Assembly: GCA_021791055.1 (NCBI GenBank)
Contig: JAJYXI010000072.1
Coordinates: 1-59,453, forward strand
Reading direction: 5' to 3'
DNA length: 59,453 nucleotides
DNA from: Nitrospirota bacterium
GTDB lineage: Bacteria; Nitrospirota; Thermodesulfovibrionia; Thermodesulfovibrionales; Dissulfurispiraceae
How positions within the stretch are numbered: position 1 is the first letter of the stretch; every line of letters begins with the position of its first letter. A program made the translations under genes and the position numbers. Shown here piece after piece: positions 15,145-23,574 of the stretch. The notes under the pieces were generated by a model. It was given only the letters and a program-made list of their open reading frames with translations. It was not told the origin of the DNA and made no database searches.

Positions 15145-15900
15145 TTGATACCTGTCTCTGCTGTCATAGTAACAAAGAACGAAGAGAAAAACATACGGGA
15201 TGCCCTTGAGAGCGTAAAAGATTTTGAAGATATTGTGGTTGTTGATTCCGTCAGCGAAGACAAAACAACAGAGATATGCAGGGAATACACAAACAGGGTA
15301 TTTCAGCATGAGTGGCAGGGTTATGCAAAACAGAAGCAGATGGCCGTGGATTATGCAGAAAAACCATGGGTTCTGATACTCGACGCAGACGAAAGGGTCA
15401 CGCCTGAATTGAAATCAGAGATTATGGAAGAAATTAAAAGCAGTGGATTCGGCGGTTTTTATATTCCGAGAAAGAATTTCTTCCTCGGCAAATGGATAAG
15501 GCACAGCGGATGGTGGCCTGATCACACATTAAGGCTCTTCAGAAAGGATTTATCCTATGTTGAGCAAAGGGAAGTGCACGAAAAAGTGCTTGTAAACGGT
15601 TCCGTTGGCTACCTGAAAAATCCTCTTGAGCATTATACATACAGGACGATCTCAGATTATATTAAAAAAATGGAAAACTATTCCACGCTTTCTGCAAAGG
15701 AGATGCTCTCAAAAAATCCGCAGCCATCTTCCCTTTCATTAACCCTCAAAATAATAATGAGCCCGATTTTTACCTTCCTGAAGATGTTTTTCTTAAAGCA
15801 GGGATTCAGGGACGGAGTGCACGGGTTTATGCTCGCTGTGCTTTACAGCTTTTATACATTTCTTAAATACGCAAAGGTCTGGGAGAAGAGTAAAGATTGA
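15145..15900 (+). CDS. Glycosyltransferase family 2 (WaaE/KdtX-like)
   Basis: 251 residues, cytoplasmic GT-A enzyme. VSAVIVTKNEEKNIRDAL is the N-terminal nucleotide-binding strand, VVDSVSEDKT follows, and LILDADERVTPEL carries the DxD-like metal site. RHSGWWPDHTLRLFR is a hallmark of the WaaE/KdtX family that adds glucose or heptose to the LPS inner core. The start is TTG at 15145 with CAGAGGA upstream. It begins the LPS operon; the next gene overlaps its stop (TTGA). Confidence 0.9.
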   Translation: MIPVSAVIVTKNEEKNIRDALESVKDFEDIVVVDSVSEDKTTEICREYTNRVFQHEWQGYAKQKQMAVDYAEKPWVLILDADERVTPELKSEIMEEIKSSGFGGFYIPRKNFFLGKWIRHSGWWPDHTLRLFRKDLSYVEQREVHEKVLVNGSVGYLKNPLEHYTYRTISDYIKKMENYSTLSAKEMLSKNPQPSSLSLTLKIIMSPIFTFLKMFFLKQGFRDGVHGFMLAVLYSFYTFLKYAKVWEKSKD

Positions 15901-17018
15901 AACTCGCATTCGTAAAGAAGAGATTTTCCATTCACGGCGGCGCAGAAAGGTATCTACAAACACTCATAGAATATTTAAAAAAGGCTGGCCATGAAATCCA
16001 TGTATTCGCAAATAAATGGGCTGATGAAGAAGGGATAATCTTTCATAAGGTCAACATATTGCCCTTTAGCTCATTCCTCAGCACGCTGACATTTAATATG
16101 AACACACGGTCACGGGTCACGGGTCACGAGTCACGATTTTACGACTGTGTTGTAAGCTTTGAAAGGACAACCCATCAGGATATATATAGGGCAGGAGAGG
16201 GATGCCATGCAGAATGGCTCGGTATAAGGTCAGCGATTGAGCCGCCCTATAAAAATCTCTCTTTCAAAATAAATCCGCTGCACATCGCACTCCTTAATAT
16301 TGAAAAAGAGCTATTCTCAAAAACCCGACTTATTATTGCAAACTCAAAGATGGTAAAGGATCAGATAATCAAACACTATGCTGTGCCGGAAGAAAGAATA
16401 GCAATAATCTATAATGGCGTTGATTTAAAAAGATTCAGCCCGGAAAATAAATATAAATGGCGCGAGGGTGTAAGGAATAGTCTTAACATATCGGAAGGTT
16501 CAAAGCTGCTGCTCTTTGTCGGTTCGGGCTTTGAGAGGAAAGGGCTGAAAACCCTTATAAATGCCATTCCCTTTGTGAAAGATGATAATATTAAAGTCCT
16601 GATAATCGGCAAGGGCGATATAGAAAAATACAGGGCTTTAGCAGAAAGGCTGGGAGTCCCGGACAAAATTACTTTCCTCGGCACACAAAAGGAAATAGAA
16701 AGGTTCTATGCTGCATCAGATTTATTTGTACTGCCGACACTTTATGACCCTTTCAGCAATGCGACATTAGAGGCAATGGCATCCGGCATTCCGGTAATAA
16801 CGACAAAAAATAACGGCGTGGCCGAACTCATAGAGAATGGACATGCAGGTTTTGTTATGGACGATTTATTCAACTCGCAGGAGTTGGCAGAAAAGATAAA
16901 TCTATCACTGGAGCATCTTGAGCTTATGGGCAAGAAGGCGCGGGAAAAAGCCGAATCCTTTCCAATAGAAAGAGCAGTTGCTGAGTTCACACTTGCGATA
17001 GAACAGCTACGAAAATGA
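15897..17018 (+). CDS. Glycosyltransferase family 4 (WaaG-like)
   Basis: 373 residues, GT-B fold. The N-terminal FSIHGGAERYLQTL and the C-terminal donor site (FVLPTLYDPFSNATLEAMAS, then GIPVITT) contain the E-x7-E motif of retaining GT4 enzymes. SFERTTHQDIYRAGEGCHAEW is close to the WaaG (LPS core glucosyltransferase) signature. The start is TTG overlapping the preceding TGA. Oddly, an in-frame run of four 7-bp units (16109-16136) inserts TRSRVTGHES in a variable loop before SFER. Confidence 0.9.
   Translation: MKLAFVKKRFSIHGGAERYLQTLIEYLKKAGHEIHVFANKWADEEGIIFHKVNILPFSSFLSTLTFNMNTRSRVTGHESRFYDCVVSFERTTHQDIYRAGEGCHAEWLGIRSAIEPPYKNLSFKINPLHIALLNIEKELFSKTRLIIANSKMVKDQIIKHYAVPEERIAIIYNGVDLKRFSPENKYKWREGVRNSLNISEGSKLLLFVGSGFERKGLKTLINAIPFVKDDNIKVLIIGKGDIEKYRALAERLGVPDKITFLGTQKEIERFYAASDLFVLPTLYDPFSNATLEAMASGIPVITTKNNGVAELIENGHAGFVMDDLFNSQELAEKINLSLEHLELMGKKAREKAESFPIERAVAEFTLAIEQLRK
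16109..16136. repeat. Heptamer array GTCACGG/GTCACGA x4 inside a glycosyltransferase
   Basis: Four perfect-period 7-bp units (GTCACGG twice, GTCACGA twice) lie inside the coding frame of the WaaG-like gene. At 28 bp it does not itself keep the frame; flanking bases must compensate. No inverted partner is seen. Confidence 0.85.
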
Positions 17019-18208
17019 GCTTTGATGGAATAAAAAAAATACTTGTCATTAAGCTGAGGCACATCGGCGATGTGCTTCTCGCCACACCTGTATTCAGGGC
17101 ATTGAAGGAGACATTTCCCGATGCACACATAACAGCCCTTGTAAATTCCGGCACAGAGGATATCCTGAAGGGGAACCCTCTGATAGATGAAATACTCGTC
17201 ATGGACAGAAGCGTAAAAAGACTCTCTCCTGTAAAGCGATATGCAAAAGAAATAGCCTTTATCAAAAAAATCAGAGCAAATGGCTTTGATATGACAGTTG
17301 ACCTCACAGGTGGAGACAGGGCTGCAATCATATCCTTTGCATCAGGAGCAAGATATAGGCTGGGATGGAAATCTCAGAAAGGCTTTATTGGAAAAAGATA
17401 TATCTATACCCATTTATCCGAGCCTGATGGGGAAAAACATATGGTCTTACAAAACCTTGAAGTTGTCAGTCAGTTTCGAATAAATACAGAAAATCTTTCT
17501 GTGGATTTTTTTGTTCCAGAAGAAGATAGAATCTATGTCAGGAAAATTCTAAAAGAAAATAGCGTGGATGAAAATGCAAACATTGCACATATTCATCCAA
17601 CTTCGAGATGGCTCTTCAAATGCTGGAAAGACGAATACATGGCTGAGATTATAAAATGGCTGCTTGATAACAATGCAATCGTGATTGTTACATCATCTCC
17701 TGACAGGATAGAAATGGAAAAGGCAAGGAGAATTCTATCTTTAGTTGGGGACAGTCCCGATTCTACGGCTTTGCCCGTAAATCTGGGACAGTCCCCTCAC
17801 GGTTCACGGTTATTAGACTTATGTGGCAAAATAACAATAAAGCAGCTTGGAGCAATATCAGAGGCATCCGATTTGTTCTTCGGCGTTGACTCTGCACCAA
17901 TGCACATTGCTGCAGCAGTCGGAACACCTGTTGTTGCCCTGTTTGGTCCGAGCGGCGCATTTCACTGGGGCCCGTGGGAGAATCAGAAGACAAAAGACAG
18001 AAGACAGAAGACAGAAAAATCACCTTATTCCAACAGGAACGGGATACAGACATTTGGAATACATACGGTTATACAAAGGAATTGGGAATGCATCCCGTGT
18101 GGAAAAGATGGTTGCAAAGGAAGCAAGATAAGCAGATGCCTTGAAGACATCGGTCATGAAGAAGTTAAAAGTATCCTGTCAGAGAGATTGGAAGGGATAA
18201 AGAAATAA
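17015..18208 (+). CDS. GT9 heptosyltransferase-like enzyme (first of four)
   Basis: 397 residues, GT-B fold of the WaaC/WaaF/RfaF type: N-terminal IKLRHIGDVLLATPVFRAL, central HIHPTSRWLFKCW, C-terminal FFGVDSAPMHIAAAVGTPVV and GPSGAFHWGPW, then the Cys-rich end CIPCGKDGCKGS. It transfers heptose or a related sugar to the LPS core at the inner membrane. It is longer than usual because of two in-frame repeat insertions: a 50-bp GGGACAGTCCC hairpin (17747-17796) and an AGAAGAC array (17985-18019). It overlaps the GT4 gene before it by four bases. Confidence 0.93.
   Translation: MSFDGIKKILVIKLRHIGDVLLATPVFRALKETFPDAHITALVNSGTEDILKGNPLIDEILVMDRSVKRLSPVKRYAKEIAFIKKIRANGFDMTVDLTGGDRAAIISFASGARYRLGWKSQKGFIGKRYIYTHLSEPDGEKHMVLQNLEVVSQFRINTENLSVDFFVPEEDRIYVRKILKENSVDENANIAHIHPTSRWLFKCWKDEYMAEIIKWLLDNNAIVIVTSSPDRIEMEKARRILSLVGDSPDSTALPVNLGQSPHGSRLLDLCGKITIKQLGAISEASDLFFGVDSAPMHIAAAVGTPVVALFGPSGAFHWGPWENQKTKDRRQKTEKSPYSNRNGIQTFGIHTVIQRNWECIPCGKDGCKGSKISRCLEDIGHEEVKSILSERLEGIKK
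17747..17811. repeat. Palindromic GGGACAGTCCC element plus TCACGGT repeat
   Basis: GGGGACAGTCCC and GGGACAGTCCCC (17785-17796) bracket an inner stem TACGG/CCGTA, so the 50 bp form a nearly complete hairpin. Two TCACGGT units follow. It is read through in frame in the GT9 gene and adds about 20 residues between the conserved ILSLVG-type strand and LLDLCGKI. Confidence 0.75.
17985..18019. repeat. Heptamer array AGAAGAC x5 inside the GT9 gene
   Basis: AGAAGAC, AAAAGAC, AGAAGAC, AGAAGAC and AGAAAAA follow with strict 7-bp period. It encodes a Lys/Arg/Thr/Gln-rich stretch (QKTKDRRQKTEK) directly after the conserved HWGPWEN, a position where relatives have a short loop. Confidence 0.85.
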
Positions 18209-19303
18209 ATGCTAACCATGCTACATACGGAATCCTCCAAAGGATGGGGAGGACAGGAAAACAGGACGCTTCAGGAATCCATCGGTCTGAAGAGACTTGG
18301 CGTGAGAGTAATAATTCTTTGTCAGCCTGACAGTGTGCTTGCAAAGAGGGCTCATGCAGAAGGCATCGAGGTGCGTACATGTAAAATGAGAAAAAGCTAT
18401 GACCTCTTTGCGATTAAATATATGCTTAATCTGATAAAAAATGAAAAAATCGATGTCGTAAGCACCCATAGCGGAAGGGACAGCCTGCTTGCAGGCATAG
18501 CCGGAAGGCTGTCGAGAAGGAAGCCAATTATAGTAAGGACAAGGCATCTTGCACTGCCCATAACATCAAAGGTTACATATAGTTTACTGCCTCACAAGGT
18601 TGTCACTGTCAGCGAATATGTGCGACAGTATTTAATAAATGAAGGCATATCTTCAGAAAAAGTGATTGCCATACCAACAGGCATTGATATAAGCAGGTTT
18701 GATCCAAATAAGCCTGACGGAAATCTTAGGCAGGAGTTGGGATTAAAATCAGATGTTCCAATCGTAGGAACCATTGCAATTTTAAGAAAAAAGAAGGGAC
18801 ATCACATACTGCTTGAGGCAATTCCTTTGATACTAAAAAAAATTCCGGATGCTGTTTTTGTTTTTGCAGGCGATGGTCCTCAAAAAGAAAACATTATACC
18901 CAAAATAGAACAACTCGGACTCGCGGATAAAGTCTTCCTGCTCGGCTTGAGAAAAGATATTCCCAATATTCTAAAGTCAATCAATGTATTCGTCCTCCCC
19001 ACTCTTCAGGAGGCGCTGGGCACTTCATTCATAGAGGCAATGTCCATGGAAAAACCGGTCGTAGGAACAAATGTCGGCGGCGTAAGCGAAGTAATAAAAG
19101 ATGGCGTGAATGGCTATCTCGTAGAGCCGAACAATCCACATGAATTGGCAGATGCAATTATCAAAATATTGTGCGATAAAGAAAAAGCACGGGCCATGGG
19201 CATGGAAGGAAAAAAAATTGTTGAGCAAAATTATACCGTAGAAAAGATGTGCGAGAAGATGTATGCCCTCTATGCATCTCTCTGCAAGGATAGAAGCTTA
19301 TGA
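18209..19303 (+). CDS. Glycosyltransferase family 4
   Basis: 364 residues, GT-B fold. The N-terminal acceptor-side motif is SKGWGGQENRTLQE. STHSGRDSLLAGIAGR lies in the first domain. The C-terminal donor site (VLPTLQEALGTSFIEAMSME) has the E-x7-E catalytic spacing, followed by KPVVGTNVGG. The gene abuts the previous stop with no gap, so it belongs to the same operon. The sugar and acceptor are not evident; an LPS core or O-antigen linkage is most likely. Confidence 0.9.
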   Translation: MLTMLHTESSKGWGGQENRTLQESIGLKRLGVRVIILCQPDSVLAKRAHAEGIEVRTCKMRKSYDLFAIKYMLNLIKNEKIDVVSTHSGRDSLLAGIAGRLSRRKPIIVRTRHLALPITSKVTYSLLPHKVVTVSEYVRQYLINEGISSEKVIAIPTGIDISRFDPNKPDGNLRQELGLKSDVPIVGTIAILRKKKGHHILLEAIPLILKKIPDAVFVFAGDGPQKENIIPKIEQLGLADKVFLLGLRKDIPNILKSINVFVLPTLQEALGTSFIEAMSMEKPVVGTNVGGVSEVIKDGVNGYLVEPNNPHELADAIIKILCDKEKARAMGMEGKKIVEQNYTVEKMCEKMYALYASLCKDRSL

Positions 19304-20085
19304 GGCCCATTCCTGTTTTGATGTATCACCATATTAACCCCCATAAAGGAGACATGGTGACTGTAAGGCCGGAGGTGTTTGAAGGACAGATGGAATATCT
19401 CCATAGGGCTGGATATAAGACATTAAAGATGGATGAGTTGCTGTCCTATATAAATGGAGAACTGAAGTTACAGCAGAAGGCAGCAGTTGTTACTTTTGAC
19501 GACGGCTGGCTCGACAATTATATATATGCCTTCCCTGTGCTTAAGAAATACACTATCAACGCCGCTGTTTTCGTAATTACTGACAGGACAGAAAGGGCAT
19601 CAGAAAACAAAACAGAATCTCCTGCTATAGTTCCAACTCATAATGAATCAAAACTGCTCATAGAGAAAAATGAGGATTATAAAGTTGTGCTTAACTGGGA
19701 GCTCATAAAGGAAATGTCAGATAGCGGCATTGTAGAAATTTATTCGCATACAAAAAGTCATAAAAAATGCAATGGTTTATCTAAAAGCGAGCTTTTGGAA
19801 GAACTAAGCGAATCTAAAAAAACTATCGAAAAAAGGCTTGGCAAACCATGCCCGTACCTCTGCTGGCCTTATGGCAAATACAATGAAACTGCACTGCGTA
19901 TTGCCCAAGAAGCTGGTTATAAAGCCATATTTACAACACACCACGGCATTGTAAAAAAAGACTCCGATCCTTTTGCAATTAAGAGGATAGTTGTCAAAGA
20001 CAGCGTTGCATGGCTCAAAAAAAGGATGTTAATATATACCAATCCAGTTCTTTCGGAGTTTTACCTCAAGATAAAGAAGAAATGA
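19300..20085 (+). CDS. Polysaccharide deacetylase (NodB/CE4 family)
   Basis: 261 residues, no signal peptide. Metal-binding and catalytic motifs of CE4 deacetylases are present: VTFDDGWLDNY (motif 1), SHTKSHKKC (motif 2, H-x3-H) and CWPYGKYNETAL (motif 3). The N-terminal VLMYHHI is typical. Being cytoplasmic and placed between glycosyltransferases, it may deacetylate a sugar on a lipid-linked glycan precursor at the inner membrane (inference). It overlaps both neighbours by four bases. Confidence 0.9.
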   Translation: MRPIPVLMYHHINPHKGDMVTVRPEVFEGQMEYLHRAGYKTLKMDELLSYINGELKLQQKAAVVTFDDGWLDNYIYAFPVLKKYTINAAVFVITDRTERASENKTESPAIVPTHNESKLLIEKNEDYKVVLNWELIKEMSDSGIVEIYSHTKSHKKCNGLSKSELLEELSESKKTIEKRLGKPCPYLCWPYGKYNETALRIAQEAGYKAIFTTHHGIVKKDSDPFAIKRIVVKDSVAWLKKRMLIYTNPVLSEFYLKIKKK

Positions 20086-21218
20086 GAATTAATCCCATTG
20101 ATGGTCTGCTGTTTCTGTCCATGAGGCTCCTGAAATCAATAGATAGAAGGCAGACAGATTTAAAATATTTTGATCCAGACAAGGTTAAGAACATCCTGGT
20201 GGTCTCATCAACTGCAATAGGAGATACCCTGCTTTCGACCCCTGCAATCAGGGCTGTAAGAGAGCGTTATCCCCATGCAAAGATTATTGCACACTTCAAC
20301 ATCAAAAACATGGAGCTTTTTGAGAACAATCCCTATGTAGACGGGATTATCCCCTACTATGGCAGATACAAAAACTTCTTCAGAACAATCGGGAAACTTC
20401 GTAAATATAAGTTTGACCTTGCCCTCATATTTCACGGCAACGAGCCGCAGGCAACACCAATGGCTTATCTTTCAGGAGCGAGGTTTATTGTGAAGCTTCC
20501 AAATACAAGTGAGTACAGATTTCTCCTGTCTAACAAAAATCAGGTTCTCAGATGGGAGGATTTTTCTCATGGCGTAGAACAAAGACTCAGAGTCACAGAG
20601 ATGGCAGGTTGTAAGATATCGGACAAAAGGATGACTCTCCCGCTGTCCGGAGAAGGAGATGCCATAGTTGATAAATTTCTGAAAGAAAACAGCATCGGAG
20701 AAAGCAATATACTCATAGGTTTTCAAGTAGGGGCATCTACTGTAAGCAGGATGTGGTTTGCAGACAGATTCGTTGAATTGGGGAAAAGACTTGTTGATTC
20801 CAATACCAAAATAAGAATAATTATTACAGGCTCTCCTCAAGAATACAATTACTGCAAAGGAATTGCAGATGATATAGGTGAAAAAGCGATTGTATCTGCA
20901 GGAAAGATTCCTTTAAAATATATACCATCAGTGGTCAGGCGATTCAAAACGTTGGTCACCGGAGATACGGGGATAATGCATATGGCAATTGCAGTCGGAA
21001 CACCAGTTGTGGCACTTTTTGCAGTGGCAGATGCGAAAAAGTCAGGACCTTATTATGATTTAGGAAAGCATGTTGTCATACAGAAAGAGAGGACTTGCGA
21101 GCCATGTGAAGGTAAGGCATGTGAATATCAAAAATGCATGGAACATATAAGTGTGGATGAAGTTTATGACACCATGAAAACGAGAATACAAAATGGAACA
21201 AGCTCAAAAATTCAATAA
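20082..21218 (+). CDS. GT9 heptosyltransferase-like enzyme (second)
   Basis: 378 residues from ATG at 20082, which overlaps the deacetylase stop and has AAGAAG upstream; an ATG 72 bases earlier is inside the deacetylase gene. The N-terminal VVSSTAIGDTLLSTPAIRAV, the mid-domain FQVGASTVSRMW, the C-terminal LVTGDTGIMHMAIAVGTPVV and the Cys-rich CEPCEGKACEYQKCM are all GT9 features. It is a core-oligosaccharide transferase of the same operon. Confidence 0.92.
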   Translation: MRINPIDGLLFLSMRLLKSIDRRQTDLKYFDPDKVKNILVVSSTAIGDTLLSTPAIRAVRERYPHAKIIAHFNIKNMELFENNPYVDGIIPYYGRYKNFFRTIGKLRKYKFDLALIFHGNEPQATPMAYLSGARFIVKLPNTSEYRFLLSNKNQVLRWEDFSHGVEQRLRVTEMAGCKISDKRMTLPLSGEGDAIVDKFLKENSIGESNILIGFQVGASTVSRMWFADRFVELGKRLVDSNTKIRIIITGSPQEYNYCKGIADDIGEKAIVSAGKIPLKYIPSVVRRFKTLVTGDTGIMHMAIAVGTPVVALFAVADAKKSGPYYDLGKHVVIQKERTCEPCEGKACEYQKCMEHISVDEVYDTMKTRIQNGTSSKIQ

Positions 21219-21939
21219 ATATAAAGAAAAAGGTGCGTATCATTGGAGAGAGCTTGAAAATAATCTAAAAAGATATAATGCTGGACTTGCGGGAAGATAT
21301 AATATATCTGCAAACATTATTTTCCAGAACTGCCGTAATCCAAACCTCATAATAGACATAGGCTGTGGTGATGGTGTGTTTACTGTATGGCTGGCTAAAT
21401 TTTATAAAAATTCAACTGTAATAGGTTTTGATACTGATGAAACAGCAATAAAACTGGCTAAAGAAAAAACAAGCAAATTATCATTTACCAACCTTTCCTT
21501 TGTGTGCGGAAACGCCTTTGACTATGCAAAAGAAGCCGACTTAATAGTTGCCACAGATGTCATTGAACACTTATATAATCCTATCGAATTTATGATACAT
21601 TGTTTTAATATATTAACCCATGGAGGATGTTTATTTTTATCGACACCTATCAGACATAAAGAATTTCCAGATGACAAATATCACATCCGTGAATTTTTCT
21701 ATAAAGAATTAGAAGCTTTTTCAAAATCATCTGGTTTTTCTATTGTCGAACACCAACATTCTCACGATTACTGCTTTATTGAAAAATACATCAAAAGGAT
21801 AAAATTTATAGGTATAGGCAAGATAAGGTTATATAAATATATCTATAACCTCTGTGCAATATATTTTGGCAAAAATGTATTTGAGCGAAAAGAATGCAGG
21901 CTGCCAACAATGCAATACCTTTTAGTAGAGAAAAACTAA
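21193..21939 (+). CDS. SAM-dependent methyltransferase (class I)
   Basis: 248 residues. Motif I is LIIDIGCGDGVFTVWLA (about 50-66), the acidic post-I motif is VIGFDTDE, and ADLIVATDVIEHLYNP is motif II/III. This style is that of sugar or lipid methyltransferases in polysaccharide clusters. The target is unknown. Its start lies inside the end of the GT9 gene (26-base overlap); the next gene begins in its stop codon. It starts a run of three methyltransferases, possibly capping or decorating the glycan. Confidence 0.87.
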   Translation: MEQAQKFNKYKEKGAYHWRELENNLKRYNAGLAGRYNISANIIFQNCRNPNLIIDIGCGDGVFTVWLAKFYKNSTVIGFDTDETAIKLAKEKTSKLSFTNLSFVCGNAFDYAKEADLIVATDVIEHLYNPIEFMIHCFNILTHGGCLFLSTPIRHKEFPDDKYHIREFFYKELEAFSKSSGFSIVEHQHSHDYCFIEKYIKRIKFIGIGKIRLYKYIYNLCAIYFGKNVFERKECRLPTMQYLLVEKN

Positions 21940-22883
21940 TGAATCAGTCTGAAAAAATATTTAATCACATCTGCCCTATCTGCAATTGTACATATACAGA
22001 ACCTTTTTTTAAAACCAATACGTTTATTCAAAAATGTATAAATTGCGGCATGGTCTTTGACACAAAAGAAGCTTTAGACCAAAGATATTATAAGGATAGG
22101 CAGCATAAAATAAAAGCAGATACCTTAAGAGCAAGAACCAGAAATATAAAACAAAGGTTAAAGCTATTAAAAAAATATCTTCATGGGAGTTCACTATTAG
22201 ATATAGGTTGCGGTGAAGGCACATTTTTGAAAGAAGTGCAATCTTATATCACTTATGCCAAAGGAATTGAACCTGATTTTTATTATGCTAATTCTGCCCA
22301 AATATTAGGACTTGATGTAATTCAAGGTTTTGTAGAGGATATAAAATTTCCTCCGAATTCTTTTGATATTGTAACCATGTTCCATGTCTTGGAACATTTT
22401 CAGGATCCATCAGGGGTTTTAAAAAAAATATATTTGTGGCTTAAACCAGGTGGCTTACTTGTCATAGAGGTCCCAAACATCGCAAGCCCATATGCCAAAT
22501 ACAAAGGAGAAGGGTGGGAACTGATTACCCCAGAACACAAATTCTATTTTTCACATTGCTCTCTAAACTATTTATTGAAAAAATACTCTTTTGATATATT
22601 AGATATGAAAACCCGTGATTTTGATCAGTATCGTATTGCTATAGGCAAAAACCTTCGCAAGCTTGGGATTAATTTTGGCAAACCTAAGCCCCAAAAACCT
22701 AAAAAACCTGAAGCAATAAGAGAACTGAGCAATGATTATCAATCTGCCGATGGGAAAATGGTGCCTCTAAAACGCATTCGTAGAACTATCCAATTACCAT
22801 TGAAGGCTTTTTTGGGCTGGCTTGTTTTAAAGTTTAATCGTGGAGACCATCTGTTTGTGATTGCCAGAAAATCTGAGAAATAA
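21939..22883 (+). CDS. Methyltransferase with N-terminal zinc ribbon
   Basis: 314 residues. Residues 10-40 hold a zinc ribbon (CPICNCTY, then CINCGMVFD), followed by a class I SAM domain: SLLDIGCGEGTFLKEVQ, MFHVLEHFQDP and LKPGGLLVIEVPN. This Zn-ribbon plus methyltransferase arrangement is common in O-antigen and sugar-modifying clusters. ATG at 21939 overlaps the previous stop (TAATG). The last 60 residues are basic and Pro-rich near PKPQKPKKPEA. Confidence 0.87.
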   Translation: MNQSEKIFNHICPICNCTYTEPFFKTNTFIQKCINCGMVFDTKEALDQRYYKDRQHKIKADTLRARTRNIKQRLKLLKKYLHGSSLLDIGCGEGTFLKEVQSYITYAKGIEPDFYYANSAQILGLDVIQGFVEDIKFPPNSFDIVTMFHVLEHFQDPSGVLKKIYLWLKPGGLLVIEVPNIASPYAKYKGEGWELITPEHKFYFSHCSLNYLLKKYSFDILDMKTRDFDQYRIAIGKNLRKLGINFGKPKPQKPKKPEAIRELSNDYQSADGKMVPLKRIRRTIQLPLKAFLGWLVLKFNRGDHLFVIARKSEK

Positions 22884-22890
22884 AACAACC

Positions 22891-23574
22891 ATGAGAGATA
22901 AATTCAAAAATATAAATCGCTATTTAGTAAATCAAAGTGTTAATGAATTTTCAAATGAAATTAACGATGGAGAAAATATTCTTGATGTTGGAGCAGGAAG
23001 CGGACATTATCGATGTCTTTTTAAAAATAAGCAATACGTTGCAATAGATATGGGATTAGAACAATCTACTATACAAGGACTTGATGTGGTAGGTGATATC
23101 TGCTTTCTGCCATTTAAAAATTCTTCTTTCAAAAACGTTATATGCATTGAGGTCCTTGAGCATGTATGGGATAGCAAAAAGTTATTGCAAGAACTTAACC
23201 GTGTATTAGAAAATGGCGGCAAACTATTACTGACAGTACCATTGTGCTTTGGTGAACACATGCAACCTTATGACTTTTATAGATACACAAGCTTTAGTCT
23301 CGTCAAATTGCTGGAGATGAACGGATTTAAACTAATGGAAATTACACCCCGCGGAGGCTACTATACGCTACTTGGATATTTGACGGCAAATCTTCCCGAT
23401 CAGATGTATAAAGTAGATGGAGTCCTACCTATTTTAAGAAAAATTCTAAAAATATTTTTACGTATTGCGTTCACCTATATATTAGCTCCTGTATTGATAA
23501 GTATGGACCGTTTTGATAAAAAGAAACATTTCACACTTGGCTATATTTGCAAGGTTCAAAAAGTTTTCTCATGA
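22891..23574 (+). CDS. SAM-dependent methyltransferase (third in row)
   Basis: 227 residues from MRDKFKN at 22891. Motif I is ILDVGAGSGHYRCLF, post-I is VAIDMGLE, and ICIEVLEHVWDSKKLLQE with LENGGKLLLTVPL are the later motifs. The C-terminal part is hydrophobic (around 195-220), possibly membrane-associating. The ribosome site is weak, so coupling to the gene 8 bases upstream is likely. The target is unknown, probably a glycan or its lipid carrier. Confidence 0.83.
   Translation: MRDKFKNINRYLVNQSVNEFSNEINDGENILDVGAGSGHYRCLFKNKQYVAIDMGLEQSTIQGLDVVGDICFLPFKNSSFKNVICIEVLEHVWDSKKLLQELNRVLENGGKLLLTVPLCFGEHMQPYDFYRYTSFSLVKLLEMNGFKLMEITPRGGYYTLLGYLTANLPDQMYKVDGVLPILRKILKIFLRIAFTYILAPVLISMDRFDKKKHFTLGYICKVQKVFS

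Noticed and set aside
20010-20085. Earlier start of the second GT9 gene
   Set aside because: It lies inside the deacetylase gene and adds a low-complexity head; ATG at 20082 overlaps the stop in the way seen across the operon.
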